A stretch of 38,082 bases of DNA from Chthoniobacter sp. (GCA_028293645.1 JAQGOK010000058.1:1-38082), one strand, 5' to 3'. Shown: positions 18,542 to 27,058, numbered from the stretch's first letter. Program-made: numbers and translations. Notes: generated from the sequence alone by a model not told the origin.

Positions 18542-19258
18542 CTACTGAGCAGGCGTGAGGGGAATCGAACGGATCCGGCGCCGACCTCCACTTTCGGTGG
18601 GGACCGTTGTGCCCGTGGCTCCCGTTGCCCGTTGCGGCTGCGCGCCCGGGATCGTCACGACGGAGCTTTGAGGGGCGGCAGCCCCATTCGGGCGAACCAC
18701 TCCGGGTCGCTGCGGTTGGATCAGATTCGCGTTTGCGGGCACCTTCCCCGCCGGCATCGGAACGTTCCCAGCGCCGAGCCGTGGTGACTGGCCGTTGGCG
18801 CGTGCCGAAGGCATGGTCGGTGATGGCTGCGATCCCGGCCCTGGCGCAACAAGGTTCGCCTCGTTGAAAAGCAGCTTCGCAAACTGGCCATCTTTCACGA
18901 TCGTCACGGTGCTTTTCCCGATGTTCGGAGACCATTCAACGCTCTGCAGCTTTACTCCGGTTTCGCGATCCTCCTCAGCTCCCCAGAGCGCAAACTGTAC
19001 GGATAGGTCACGCGCCCTGACGGTCACGAAGTCTTTACCCTCAAGGCGAGAAAGACTGCTCCAGTACCATCCGTCCGCGAAGTTCCTGTCCGGCGTGACC
19101 GGTGTGACCGCCGGCGTGGCGAGTGCGAAGGGCGAGCGCTCCACCATGCTTTCATAACGCGAAGCGGGATACGGCTCCGGGATGACGGCAGCCGAAGCGG
19201 CCCGACAAACGAAAGCAGTGCCGGCCAGGATAAGGAAAGGACGCGCGTGCGTGACCAT
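18542..19258 (-). CDS. secreted protein of unknown function at the end of the gsp minus block, possibly GspC/PilP-like
   Basis: The 238-residue product has a signal peptide or N-terminal anchor, then PYPASRYESMVERSPFALATP. The latter resembles the Y..(I/M)..RSPF opening seen in GspC/PilP-like inner-membrane or periplasmic proteins. A beta-rich domain follows around residues 60-135 (FADGWYWSSL to KLLFNEANLV). The last 100 residues are Pro/Ala/Gln/Asn-rich, low complexity and positively charged near the end (GGRRRIRSIP). It is placed after the GspM-like gene (41 nt gap), the position where gspN lies in some gsp operons. A role as a connector between platform and secretin is possible but rests on weak similarity and position. 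Confidence 0.8.
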   Translation of the reverse strand: MVTHARPFLILAGTAFVCRAASAAVIPEPYPASRYESMVERSPFALATPAVTPVTPDRNFADGWYWSSLSRLEGKDFVTVRARDLSVQFALWGAEEDRETGVKLQSVEWSPNIGKSTVTIVKDGQFAKLLFNEANLVAPGPGSQPSPTMPSARANGQSPRLGAGNVPMPAGKVPANANLIQPQRPGVVRPNGAAAPQSSVVTIPGAQPQRATGATGTTVPTESGGRRRIRSIPLTPAQ

Positions 19259-19299
19259 AGCTCAGGCTGCGTAGCAATTTGCCGGTGTCAAACCCGCCT

Positions 19300-19845
19300 T
19301 CATGGCGACTTCCTTACGGGAGCGAACCACTTGGCGACGCGGAAGTCGCCGTGCATCTGCGTGGGGTCAGCAGCGTCCACCTTGAGAGTGACACTTTCGA
19401 GAACGACGAACTTCTCCGGCCCCTGCAGCTCTCCCACAAATCCAAGGAGTCCCTTCCAGTTGCTTTTCGAACCGAAGGAAACTGACACCGAAGTGTAGGC
19501 GGGTCTATGCACGGCCGCACGCAGTGACAGAGTGTTTTTTTCGATCTCCACCGCGTGCCTGCCCGCGACTTCCTTCGTAGCTTCCATCAATTGAACCCCG
19601 GCTCCTTCTTCGCCTCCGGAGCGGGGTTGATGCGCGCCCAGCCAGGCTTCCCTCTCCTGCCACATCACGCGCTCGCTGAGCATCCGTTTCGTCGCCAGAA
19701 GCGCGCCATTATTCCGCGCCAGTTCACCTTTCAGCTGCGTCTGCTTTTTCAAAAAGTAGTCGATTACGAAGGCGTTGATAAACACGAACGCCACTCCGGC
19801 GACGATGCTCGCCAGCAGTTTCTCGCGGGTTGAAAGCGTGCTCAT
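19300..19845 (-). CDS. gspM: GspM/PilO-like inner-membrane assembly protein
   Basis: The 181-residue product has a short cytoplasmic head, one membrane span at about residues 10-32 (ASIVAGVAFVFINAFVIDYF), a Lys/Arg-rich coiled region, and a C-terminal alpha/beta domain of ferredoxin-like character (SVSVSFGSKSNWKGLLGFVGEL). This is the layout of GspM and PilO, which pair with GspL/PilN. It overlaps the GspL-like gene by 4 nt (19842-19845). The family is poorly conserved, so the name rests on topology plus operon order. Confidence 0.75.
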   Translation of the reverse strand: MSTLSTREKLLASIVAGVAFVFINAFVIDYFLKKQTQLKGELARNNGALLATKRMLSERVMWQEREAWLGAHQPRSGGEEGAGVQLMEATKEVAGRHAVEIEKNTLSLRAAVHRPAYTSVSVSFGSKSNWKGLLGFVGELQGPEKFVVLESVTLKVDAADPTQMHGDFRVAKWFAPVRKSP

Positions 19846-21059
19846 AAGCGGCCGAAGACACTGAACTTCGCATGCTCGTTGGGCAGCAGATCCGGTTCGC
19901 CCGAAGTAATCGTCCAGGCTTCCAATTCTTTCTCACCCTTCAATTTCTGGACGTACTCGATGGCTAGGATGGCGCTCGGTGCCTCACCGACGACTTTCCA
20001 TTGGGAGGGCGAGTGTTCGAACTCGGTGATCAAGACCTCGGCGGAAGGCAGATTCTTATGGATCTGATGCAGGATCTCGATCGTCGAGCGACTTGGATCA
20101 AAAGCCGGGCGAAGCTCGTTCCACCGGAGTTCGCTTTCCTGGATTGCCTTCAGCTGCGGCTGGGTGGCGGCGACCTGCATCGCGAGCTTCTGTGACTCGT
20201 TTTTCAGCCACGCGAGATACACGAAGGCGCCCGCAACGAGCAGGAGGTAAAGCACAGCGCCGAGCAGCAACCGCTGCTGCAAACGTTCGCCGCTCTTCAG
20301 GCGACGGGCATCCGCCTGCCACGCCGCGGGAACCAGATTGCCTGAAGGCTCGGGCAGCGTCACGTCCAGGGCGATCAACTGGACAGGAACCCCGAACTGC
20401 TCACGCAAGGGCTCAGTAAGCTGCGCAAAACTACGCTCCAGCTGCACACTCGCGAAGTTCGTGGGAACCCCATCGATTTCGGCCGACAGCAAGAGCTGCG
20501 GCAACTCCTCCGTCAGCGCCGCCGCGTCAATCCCGGAGAGCGTTTGCGCCCAGCTCAATTTCCCGCGCTCACAGATTGCCGCCACGAACTGGCCTTGCTC
20601 TGCGTAGATCGCCAGCACCGTTTGGTCCGCCGGGCAGACGGCCGCCACATGCATCGCAAACAGCGTGATCTTTTCCGGCAACCTTGCCTGCGCGAGCAGG
20701 GGACCGCACAGCTCATCGAGCTGCCCGCGATGCGCGGCGACGGCGAGCAGCGTTGACTCGTGTTCCGCGGATTCGATCACTTCAAAGTCGCTCGAAACTT
20801 CTTCGGTGGGATACGGCAGCGTCTTTTCAAACTGCAACGCCAGCATGCCCGCAAGTTCCTCGCGGTCAGTCGCGGGCAACTTGATCCGTTCGATCAAAGC
20901 GATCTGACACGGCAGCGCGAGCCGCACCGCCGTTTTCAAAGGCAGCGCTGCGGCGGCTTCGCCAAGGGTAGGGAAGTTCCGCGCGGCAGCGTTGCCGTGT
21001 CGGAGGCGCCAGCCCTCCGCATCAGGGCTGATCAGAGCGTCATTGGCCGAAGACTTCAT
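19842..21059 (-). CDS. gspL: GspL-like assembly protein (PilM-like/PilN-like fusion)
   Basis: The 405-residue product has an N-terminal cytoplasmic part (about 1-245) with the actin-like pattern of PilM/GspL (LKTAVRLALPCQIALIERIKLP, then LALQFEKTLPYP). One membrane span follows at about 262-285 (LLLGAVLYLLLVAGAFVYLAW), then a coiled coil and a periplasmic PilN-like domain (about 315-405). GspL links the GspE ATPase to GspF and GspM in the T2SS platform. It overlaps its neighbours by 4 nt on both sides, indicating tight translational coupling. Confidence 0.8.
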   Translation of the reverse strand: MKSSANDALISPDAEGWRLRHGNAAARNFPTLGEAAAALPLKTAVRLALPCQIALIERIKLPATDREELAGMLALQFEKTLPYPTEEVSSDFEVIESAEHESTLLAVAAHRGQLDELCGPLLAQARLPEKITLFAMHVAAVCPADQTVLAIYAEQGQFVAAICERGKLSWAQTLSGIDAAALTEELPQLLLSAEIDGVPTNFASVQLERSFAQLTEPLREQFGVPVQLIALDVTLPEPSGNLVPAAWQADARRLKSGERLQQRLLLGAVLYLLLVAGAFVYLAWLKNESQKLAMQVAATQPQLKAIQESELRWNELRPAFDPSRSTIEILHQIHKNLPSAEVLITEFEHSPSQWKVVGEAPSAILAIEYVQKLKGEKELEAWTITSGEPDLLPNEHAKFSVFGRL

Positions 21060-21970
21060 TCTTTCCAGGAGAGGATTTGGGGCTTTCGGACGACTACGTC
21101 CACCTGCTTATACACACTTCCCGAGTGACCTTCGCTGATGATGTGCAGCGTCGTGTCCTGGTGGGTGACGAGTCCGGCCCATGCCTGCTTTTGCTGTGGA
21201 TTAAATCCGAGGAAGCGCTCGACGTCCGCGAGCGACTTAAACTCGTTGTCGTCGGCGGTGCCATCGACTCCGTCGCGGCCGCGCCGGATTTGCAACAGAC
21301 GCGTGATCTGCGCTTCGCCCAGGCCCGGCACAAGGCGCAGGATCTCCGGGGTGGCCGCGGTGACGTCGATCGGCCCGAGGCTTTCCAGTGTGAGATCCTG
21401 CTCCCAGCCCGGCGTCCGCGTCAGCGCCTCAGCACCACGCACCTGAGCGATCTCTTCGATGCTCTCCAGCGGCGCGTTGCGCGGAGCGTAATCGGGCTCC
21501 GCCTCGACGCCATTCAATCGGTGCGCGTCACCATCGTCATCGACCCAATCGAGCAGGCAGTCCGCGAGAATCTCCCGTTCCTCGAAGTTCAGCCCACGCT
21601 GCTCGAGCCACTGTTTCAAGATTGTCAGCCGGCGCGGGTCGTCGCCCTGCTCGAGCAGCCAGCGCATGTTCAAGCGCCCGCCTTCGCTAATGATGCGCAC
21701 CTTGTAACCAAGCGCGCCGCTGAAGCTTTCTTCCAGCCCCGGCGTTCGTTGGCTGACCTTTGGGTGCCGCGCGATGGCAATGCCCGAATACGCCATGGCG
21801 CGCGCTTCGATCTCGCGGTTCGCCTGCCCGTGCAGAACGATGTCCTGCTGCACCCATTTCGCAAATGCGAACACTGCGGCCGAAAGCATCAACAACGCCC
21901 AAAGCACCAGCAGCAACGCGGAGCCGGCGCGGCGTTTTCCTGAGCCCAAAGGCATCGGATCGGTGATCAT
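21056..21970 (-). CDS. gspK: minor pseudopilin GspK
   Basis: The 304-residue product has a short basic leader and a hydrophobic segment, RRAGSALLLVLWALLML, with no Glu at mature position 5, as is typical for GspK. The large helical body contains LDWVDDDGDAHRLNGVEAE and the helix-hairpin-helix-like segment around LRLVPGLGEAQITRLLQIRRG, both usual in GspK. GspK caps the pseudopilus tip together with GspI and GspJ. The start overlaps the gspJ stop by 4 nt (21967-21970). Confidence 0.93.
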   Translation of the reverse strand: MITDPMPLGSGKRRAGSALLLVLWALLMLSAAVFAFAKWVQQDIVLHGQANREIEARAMAYSGIAIARHPKVSQRTPGLEESFSGALGYKVRIISEGGRLNMRWLLEQGDDPRRLTILKQWLEQRGLNFEEREILADCLLDWVDDDGDAHRLNGVEAEPDYAPRNAPLESIEEIAQVRGAEALTRTPGWEQDLTLESLGPIDVTAATPEILRLVPGLGEAQITRLLQIRRGRDGVDGTADDNEFKSLADVERFLGFNPQQKQAWAGLVTHQDTTLHIISEGHSGSVYKQVDVVVRKPQILSWKE

Positions 21971-22641
21971 CGGATGTTCGCGGAAGGGACCGGGAGGATG
22001 GCGTCATACGGGACGTCGTCCGCAGTTTTCCAGATCTTCACGTGCACGAAGCTCGGCCGTTGCGCCGGGTTCGTCCACTGCTGCAATTCCGTCTTCAGGC
22101 CGGGATCCCAATAACGAATCTCCATGGCCGCCACCGACGCAATCAACGGCAGCCAGTTGTAGCGCGTGGTGCCGCTTCCTTTTGAAAAGAAGTCCGCGTC
22201 CGATTTTTCTTCGGAGCTGACGAGCTCCCGACGCAGCCCGAGTTCCGTTACTGCCTTGTCATTTTCCGAAGGCTGCAACGCCAGCGTCACGCGATACTCG
22301 CCCGGCGCGGCGCCGGTCAGCACACCCTGACCGGCGCGGCAGAGCCAGGTCATTTCATCGCTCTGCAGATCGCGGAATTTATACGCTTTCCCGAGCAGCA
22401 GATTGCTGCCCTTCACCGGCAGATCGTTGAGCTGCGTTTGGATCAGCTTCGTGACGGCTTCGATTTCCTGCCGCTGCGAGGTGATCTCGGTCATCGCGTT
22501 GATCGCGGTCAGTGTCGTCGAGATGAAGCGGTAGAGCACCATCATCAGCAGCGCGATCACGAACGTCGCAGTCATCACCTCCAGCAACGTGAAGCCAGCC
22601 CGTCGCCGTCGCGGCGCGTCAGTTTTGCCGGCGATACACAT
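21967..22641 (-). CDS. gspJ: minor pseudopilin GspJ
   Basis: The 224-residue product has a 16-residue basic leader ending RRRRAG before FTLLEVM, with Glu at mature position 5, then a hydrophobic helix and a beta-rich C-terminal domain (EYRVTLALQPSE, MEIRYWDPGLKTELQQW). GspJ is part of the pseudopilus tip complex with GspI and GspK. The start at 22641 overlaps the gspI end by 23 nt, which fits the compact gsp order H-I-J-K. Confidence 0.92.
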   Translation of the reverse strand: MCIAGKTDAPRRRRAGFTLLEVMTATFVIALLMMVLYRFISTTLTAINAMTEITSQRQEIEAVTKLIQTQLNDLPVKGSNLLLGKAYKFRDLQSDEMTWLCRAGQGVLTGAAPGEYRVTLALQPSENDKAVTELGLRRELVSSEEKSDADFFSKGSGTTRYNWLPLIASVAAMEIRYWDPGLKTELQQWTNPAQRPSFVHVKIWKTADDVPYDAILPVPSANIR

Positions 22642-23032
22642 AGAAGTTCAGGTCTCGCGATTGATCCGTCCCTTCGCTTTTCCAGGAGACCTGGAGCGTC
22701 ACCGCCTCGATGCCGAGGACATCCTCATTCTTCTCGTTCTTCATTTGGAAGGGCGTGCGCTTTTGTTTCAGCTTCATCCCCTCAAAGGCGCCGCGCAGGA
22801 CCTCTTCGCGATCATTGCCGAGTGCAACCGCTTCCGCCTGGATCTCCGCCATGCGATTGGAGAGTGCCAGCCGCGCGCGCACGTCCTCCTGCTTCATCCG
22901 CACCGCGACGATGCAATTGTTCACGCATTGCCCGAGCGCGATGACCCCGATCGAGAAGATGCCCACCGCGAGCATTGCTTCCAGGAGCCAGAAGCCTGCT
23001 TCGCGAATATGCCGCCGCGCCAGCCGTTTCAT
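22619..23032 (-). CDS. gspI: minor pseudopilin GspI
   Basis: The 137-residue product has a basic leader (MKRLARRHIREAG) and an unusual N-helix start, FWLLEAMLAVGIF, that keeps Glu5 but has Trp where Thr is common. The body contains MAEIQAEAVALG and ends in LNFYVYRRQN. The frame is open for 300 codons back to 23518, but the pseudopilin begins at the ATG ending at 23032, which overlaps the gspH stop by 4 nt (23029-23032). Confidence 0.9.
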   Translation of the reverse strand: MKRLARRHIREAGFWLLEAMLAVGIFSIGVIALGQCVNNCIVAVRMKQEDVRARLALSNRMAEIQAEAVALGNDREEVLRGAFEGMKLKQKRTPFQMKNEKNEDVLGIEAVTLQVSWKSEGTDQSRDLNFYVYRRQN

Positions 23033-23502
23033 TTTACCTCCATGGCGATGAAGCGTCCCTGAGCCGTCAGCCCGCTGTATTCGACTGACCAGGTGCCGGC
23101 TGAGCCGCGGTAATGCACAACCACAGGCTCGCAAGTGCCGCTGCGCCAGAACGGCCATTCCCAGACCGGCTTCTTCACCAACGCTGCCGGCCGGTCGAGC
23201 GCCCATTCCGCGCCCTCTTCGAACGAGAAACGCGTCTTTTCCGGCTCGGACTCGTCGCGTGTTGTATCGGCGACGCGGAGATCGATGCCGGTCTCGTCCC
23301 AGACCATGGCGTAGGTACGGCGCTCGGTGACGGATCGGGTTTGCGCCTGGCGCACGAAATCGTCGAAATCCTCGAACGAGCGCTTCAGCTTTTGCTCCCG
23401 CAGCATCCCCGAGACGCTCGGTATCGCGATGGTGATCAGCAGCAGCCCGATGCACAGCGCGAGGAGAATCTCGAGCAGCGTGAAGCCGTGGGAGCGCGAC
23501 AT
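23029..23502 (-). CDS. gspH: minor pseudopilin GspH-like
   Basis: The 157-residue product begins MSRSHG^FTLLEILLALC, a standard prepilin signal with Glu5. It has a helix (REQKLKRSFEDFDDFVRQAQTRSV) and a beta-rich C-terminal region. Its length and position first in the H-I-J-K order suit GspH. The frame is open upstream to 23562, but the start at 23502 gives a short leader as in other pseudopilins. It lies 99 nt downstream of the DUF4424-like gene and may be transcribed with it. Confidence 0.87.
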   Translation of the reverse strand: MSRSHGFTLLEILLALCIGLLLITIAIPSVSGMLREQKLKRSFEDFDDFVRQAQTRSVTERRTYAMVWDETGIDLRVADTTRDESEPEKTRFSFEEGAEWALDRPAALVKKPVWEWPFWRSGTCEPVVVHYRGSAGTWSVEYSGLTAQGRFIAMEVK

Positions 23503-23601
23503 GCCCGGAAAATACCACGCGTTGCCACGACTGCGAAGCGAGCAGTTCGAGGGCAAAAACACGGCACTTGGACCGCTCGCGGAGCCAGCCGTTCAGGCAA
23601 G

Positions 23602-24468
23602 CTACTGAGCTGCCTTTGCCGTGGCGGGGCTGATCGTATAAAGCGTCAAACCGCGGCGGCCTTCATCGGTGCGCGGCTCGAAGTCGTCCCACACCAGTCG
23701 CATCTGCGTGGGCGAGAGCTTCTCCCAAGCGGCCCAGCTCGGGAAAACGAACGGCCCGCTCTCGCGATGCATCCGGTTCGTGCGGCGGCTCCCCTCCCAC
23801 GCGAGATCGTCCAGCGTCAACCCATCGCGCACCGTCACGGTTGCGACGAGCTGACCGATGTTGCCCTTCCACGCGCCGCCCGTCGCGGTGGTGTAATGAA
23901 ACAGATCCATGCCGAGGCTGTTCGCGCCGTTGGGAGCGCGATAGATGCGTTCGATGATCACGTCCTTGTCCGGCGGAAACGTCACTTCGCTAGTGTGCCA
24001 CGCCATTAGCGCGGCGTTCGGTCCGGGTTTGGTCGGCGAATAATAGCCGTCGCGGAGCTGCACCCAGCCGTATTGCAGCCGGGAAGGAACCGCCACTCCG
24101 TTGACCAGCGTGCGGAGATTCTCCAGGGGTCTGGCGACGTCGCTTTCATGAGCCGCTCGAACCGACTCTCCAGCTGCTTCGCGCCGGCCGGCCTCCGCCA
24201 TGGCCGCTCCGTTATCGGGAAAGCCGACAAGCTGCCGCGCCGGTTCGCCCTTCTTCGTGCTGCGGAACACGAACTTCGCCCGGACATCCGTTCCTTTCCG
24301 GCTGAAGCCGAAGTCGAGATCTTCGCGTACGAGCCGAATGACGCTTTCCGGTCCTTTGATGCCACCGATCGGCTCGGGGCCGGAACTGCCTTCGTTGAGC
24401 GCTGTGTCGTTGGCCAGCAAAGACGCCGCGGAGAGCAGGATCGACGCGGTGAAGGTGGGGAACTTCAT
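23602..24468 (-). CDS. secreted DUF4424-like protein of unknown function
   Basis: The 288-residue product has a signal peptide (MKFPTFTASILLSAASLLA) followed by NDTALNEG and LVREDLDFGFSRKGTDVRAKFVFR. That pattern resembles the start of DUF4424 proteins (an N-D-S/T opening, a modified-state segment and a beta-sandwich). The body has a segment around PNGANSLGMDLFHYTTATGGAWKG and ends without a membrane anchor. I recognise no catalytic motif. It lies between deoC (60 nt upstream) and the gsp block. The start at 24468 is the ATG; a GTG 9 nt earlier is possible. Confidence 0.82.
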   Translation of the reverse strand: MKFPTFTASILLSAASLLANDTALNEGSSGPEPIGGIKGPESVIRLVREDLDFGFSRKGTDVRAKFVFRSTKKGEPARQLVGFPDNGAAMAEAGRREAAGESVRAAHESDVARPLENLRTLVNGVAVPSRLQYGWVQLRDGYYSPTKPGPNAALMAWHTSEVTFPPDKDVIIERIYRAPNGANSLGMDLFHYTTATGGAWKGNIGQLVATVTVRDGLTLDDLAWEGSRRTNRMHRESGPFVFPSWAAWEKLSPTQMRLVWDDFEPRTDEGRRGLTLYTISPATAKAAQ

Positions 24469-24528
24469 GGCTGCCACTGCAGCTTTTCAGGTGACCCGCG
24501 GCGAGCAGATTCCGGCGCTTCGCGGGGG

Positions 24529-25428
24529 TTACGGAAGCGAAAAATAGTCCGCGCTTTGGTAGTTCCCATCGACCAGCTTCGCGATCTGCATCAGCACGTC
24601 ATTGGCGAGCGTGCTCGCCCCGAAACGAAAGAGTTCCGGTGTCAGCCAATCGTCACCGAGCGTTTCGGCGACCATCACCAGATAAGCCAGCGCTTCCTTC
24701 GCGGTCCGGATCCCGCCCGCCGGTTTCATTCCAATCTGGCGGCCAGTGTCGTAGTAGAATTCGCGAATCGCTTCCAGCATCACGAGCGTGACCGGCATCG
24801 TCGCGGCCGGGCTGACCTTGCCGGTCGAGGTCTTGATGAAGTCCGCCCCGGCTCGCATCGCGAGATCGCTCGCGAGTCGCACCTGATCGTAACTGCCGAG
24901 TTCGCCCGTTTCCAAAATCACCTTCAGATGCGCGGTGCCGCACGCTTCTTTGATTGCGCCGATCTCATCCGAAACGCGGGCGTATTCCCCCATGTGGAAG
25001 GCGCCGCGGTCGATCACCATATCGATCTCGTCCGCGCCCTCGCCCACCGCCATCCGCACGTCGTCCAGCTTCACGGCCAACGCGCTCTGACCGCTGGGAA
25101 AAGCCGTTGCAACGGATGCGACGTGCACGCCCGAGTCGCGGACGAAAAGCCGCGCCGACCGCACCAGGTTCGGATAAACGCAGACGGCCGCGCAACTCGG
25201 CACCCCGTAGCGAGCGTCCATCGGTTGAACCGCCTTGCGGCACAGATAAGCGACTTTGCCGGGCGTATCTTTCCCCTCAAGCGTGGTTAGATCCATCATC
25301 GAGATGGCCATCTTCAACCCCGCCAGCTTCGCGTCGGTCTTGATGCTGCGCTTGGTGAAGGACGCGGCGCGTTCCTCGACCATCACCTGATCGACCGGTG
25401 GGCTGGCCGGAAACGCTTTGAGCGTCAT
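24529..25428 (-). CDS. deoC: deoxyribose-phosphate aldolase
   Basis: The 299-residue TIM-barrel protein carries the DeoC hallmarks. These are PNLVRSARLF, VATAFPSG near residues 106-113, the acidic EIDMVID near 134-140, the Schiff-base Lys199 in FIKTSTGK, and Lys235 in GMKPAGGIR. The enzyme cleaves deoxyribose-5-phosphate to glyceraldehyde-3-phosphate and acetaldehyde in nucleoside breakdown. It is longer than the bacterial average (about 220-260), with an N-terminal extension. It is 3 nt downstream of a membrane protein gene and is placed in a mostly envelope-related run, with no other nucleoside genes nearby. Confidence 0.95.
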   Translation of the reverse strand: MTLKAFPASPPVDQVMVEERAASFTKRSIKTDAKLAGLKMAISMMDLTTLEGKDTPGKVAYLCRKAVQPMDARYGVPSCAAVCVYPNLVRSARLFVRDSGVHVASVATAFPSGQSALAVKLDDVRMAVGEGADEIDMVIDRGAFHMGEYARVSDEIGAIKEACGTAHLKVILETGELGSYDQVRLASDLAMRAGADFIKTSTGKVSPAATMPVTLVMLEAIREFYYDTGRQIGMKPAGGIRTAKEALAYLVMVAETLGDDWLTPELFRFGASTLANDVLMQIAKLVDGNYQSADYFSLP

Positions 25429-25431
25429 CTC

Positions 25432-26250
25432 TCAGGAGAACCGCACGAGATCACGCAGGAACTGAAGCCAGATGAAAAGCAACCCGCGCCACGAGTAACG
25501 CACCGCTCCAGCGGAATCCTTGCGGAGCACGCCGCTGGCGAGATTATGCGCGATCTGCGCGCGGAGATCCTTCTGGATTTCCTCCTGGATGCTCTCGGGT
25601 TCCAGCGCGGCGAGATCGTCGAGATGCACGCTGTTCAAGCTGAGGAAATGCTTATGGCTCTCGTAGATCTGCAGAAAAGTCTGTTCTCCACGAAGGCGGT
25701 TCACGCGCCATTGGGGCACGAGCTTGAGGCTATACGAAAACGGATAATTCCAGGTCGTCCAGATGCGCCCATCTTTCGCGCGGGAGGAAATACTCAGGTA
25801 ATAAAACGCGATGTCCTGCTGATCGACGAGGCAGACCGCCGCCTGGGTGCGATCCACTTCCTTGTAAAAAAGTCGGAAGAACTGCGCGTATTCATCCCAA
25901 TCCCAACCGGCGTCCACGACATGCTCGAACCCTTCACCTTCGATCTCCTCCGTCAGGTCGGACAAGACGGGGAACGATGAGCTGTTTGGCGGTGTTTTCT
26001 GCCGCAGGTTTTTCTCGAGCGGAAGGGTTAGCTTGCGAATGCGCGTGAGGATTTCCAGCCACGGCAGGAGGAACCAGCTGAGAGCGCAAAACACGCCGAC
26101 CTGCCAGACGCCGCTGAGCAGATATCCGGCGAAAAACGAGGTGCAGAGGATTCCGACCCCACCGAGCTTTTTTGCCAGCACATGGCGGAAGCTGCGCAGC
26201 GCGAGACTGAGCGTCGCGAGTCCGAGGATCAGCAGAATGTGGGGAATCAT
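25432..26250 (-). CDS. membrane protein of unknown function
   Basis: The 272-residue product has three hydrophobic stretches near the N-terminus (about 3-20, 33-50 and 52-66) and then a soluble domain with a C-terminal hydrophobic patch (RGLLFIWLQFLRDLVRF). The soluble part includes EGEGFEHVVDAGWDWDEYAQFF and YPFSYSLKLVPQW. No known domain is recognised. The gene is 3 nt upstream of deoC and 66 nt downstream of the glutaredoxin-like gene, suggesting one transcript. Confidence 0.82.
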   Translation of the reverse strand: MIPHILLILGLATLSLALRSFRHVLAKKLGGVGILCTSFFAGYLLSGVWQVGVFCALSWFLLPWLEILTRIRKLTLPLEKNLRQKTPPNSSSFPVLSDLTEEIEGEGFEHVVDAGWDWDEYAQFFRLFYKEVDRTQAAVCLVDQQDIAFYYLSISSRAKDGRIWTTWNYPFSYSLKLVPQWRVNRLRGEQTFLQIYESHKHFLSLNSVHLDDLAALEPESIQEEIQKDLRAQIAHNLASGVLRKDSAGAVRYSWRGLLFIWLQFLRDLVRFS

Positions 26251-26316
26251 CGGAATGGCGGACGGAAACGAGCCAGCGTGTAGGGGAGAATCGCGGCTGT
26301 GTCGAGGTTACCCACG

Positions 26317-26574
26317 TTAGGGAGCGATGCTGTGTTTCTTTAAAAACGGTTCCAGCTCATCTGGCCCGAAGTCCGGCAGAACCGCCCCGGTGCCGGTCAC
26401 CAATGTCGGGGTGTAACGTTGCGCGCTCAGGCGGACCATTTCATCCATCGACGCGCGGCTCTTTTCCACATCGATCAGGTCGTAGGTAAAGCCATGTCCA
26501 TCGAGCCATTCGCGAGCCATGACACACCACGGGCACCAGACCTTTACATAGAGCTTGAGAGAGTCGGACACCAT
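26317..26574 (-). CDS. glutaredoxin-family protein
   Basis: The 85-residue product has a glutaredoxin fold pattern: a first strand (LKLYVKVWCPWC), the CPWC redox motif at residues 14-17, YDLIDVEKS, and RYTPTLVTG with the cis-proline. It reduces disulfides or binds metal clusters in the cytoplasm; the CPWC version is not diagnostic. The start at 26574 is chosen over an upstream TTG (26610) because the fold begins directly after it. Confidence 0.88.
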   Translation of the reverse strand: MVSDSLKLYVKVWCPWCVMAREWLDGHGFTYDLIDVEKSRASMDEMVRLSAQRYTPTLVTGTGAVLPDFGPDELEPFLKKHSIAP

Positions 26575-26647
26575 CGACTCAGAGGTTACCCCCGAAAGAA
26601 AGACGGTCAAACCGGGGTCCCGAGGGTGTCGCCAAGGTTCCTGGCAT

Positions 26648-27043
26648 CTATTTGTCGGCGGGCTTCACCTGCTCGCGCCACTTCTTGGCTTTCCCGTCAA
26701 GGTAGTTGGCAACGTTCCGCCGGTAACTGGCGAGAATCTCGTCCGTGATGTCGCGCTCTTCGAGGATGCGCACATTAGCGGCTTCGGTCATGAAGTTGGT
26801 CCCTGCGAGTTGCAGCACTACCTTCGTCTGCTGCTCCTTGAACATGAGAACGGGGAACGAATCGCCCTTATCCATCATCCACCGTGCGCCATCGGCCAGC
26901 TCCACCGGAGTGTCCTGAGTTAGCACTCCGAAAAGGACAATCTTCTTCCCCGAAGCCGATGCTGTGGAGAGCGCCAGCAGGGTCGCCGCAAAGCAGATCA
27001 GCGCGGCGAGAGACGCAATGCGGATTGGCAAAAGGCGCGTCAC
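26648..27043 (-). CDS. small secreted protein of unknown function
   Basis: The frame encodes a signal peptide (hydrophobic ASLAALICFAATLLAL, cleavage near ASA) followed by about 100 residues rich in Lys and Val, including VLFGVLTQDTPVELADGARWMMDKGDSFPVLMF. No domain is recognised. The start is taken as the GTG at 27043, which follows a CGGAG 8 nt upstream and leaves a normal signal length. An ATG at 27112 would add 23 residues from a low-complexity, G-tract-rich region that looks non-coding. It heads the minus-strand run into the glutaredoxin-like gene 73 nt on. Confidence 0.75.
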   Translation of the reverse strand: MTRLLPIRIASLAALICFAATLLALSTASASGKKIVLFGVLTQDTPVELADGARWMMDKGDSFPVLMFKEQQTKVVLQLAGTNFMTEAANVRILEERDITDEILASYRRNVANYLDGKAKKWREQVKPADK

Positions 27044-27058
27044 CAGTCGGACTCCGAA

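Noticed and set aside
23033-23518. Upstream extension of the gspI frame by about 160 codons
   Set aside because: The extension covers gspH in another frame, and a normal prepilin leader begins at 23032.
24073-25290. A 405-codon plus-strand frame opposite deoC and the DUF4424-like gene
   Set aside because: It spans two genes with recognisable products on the other strand and has a His/Arg-rich shadow composition.
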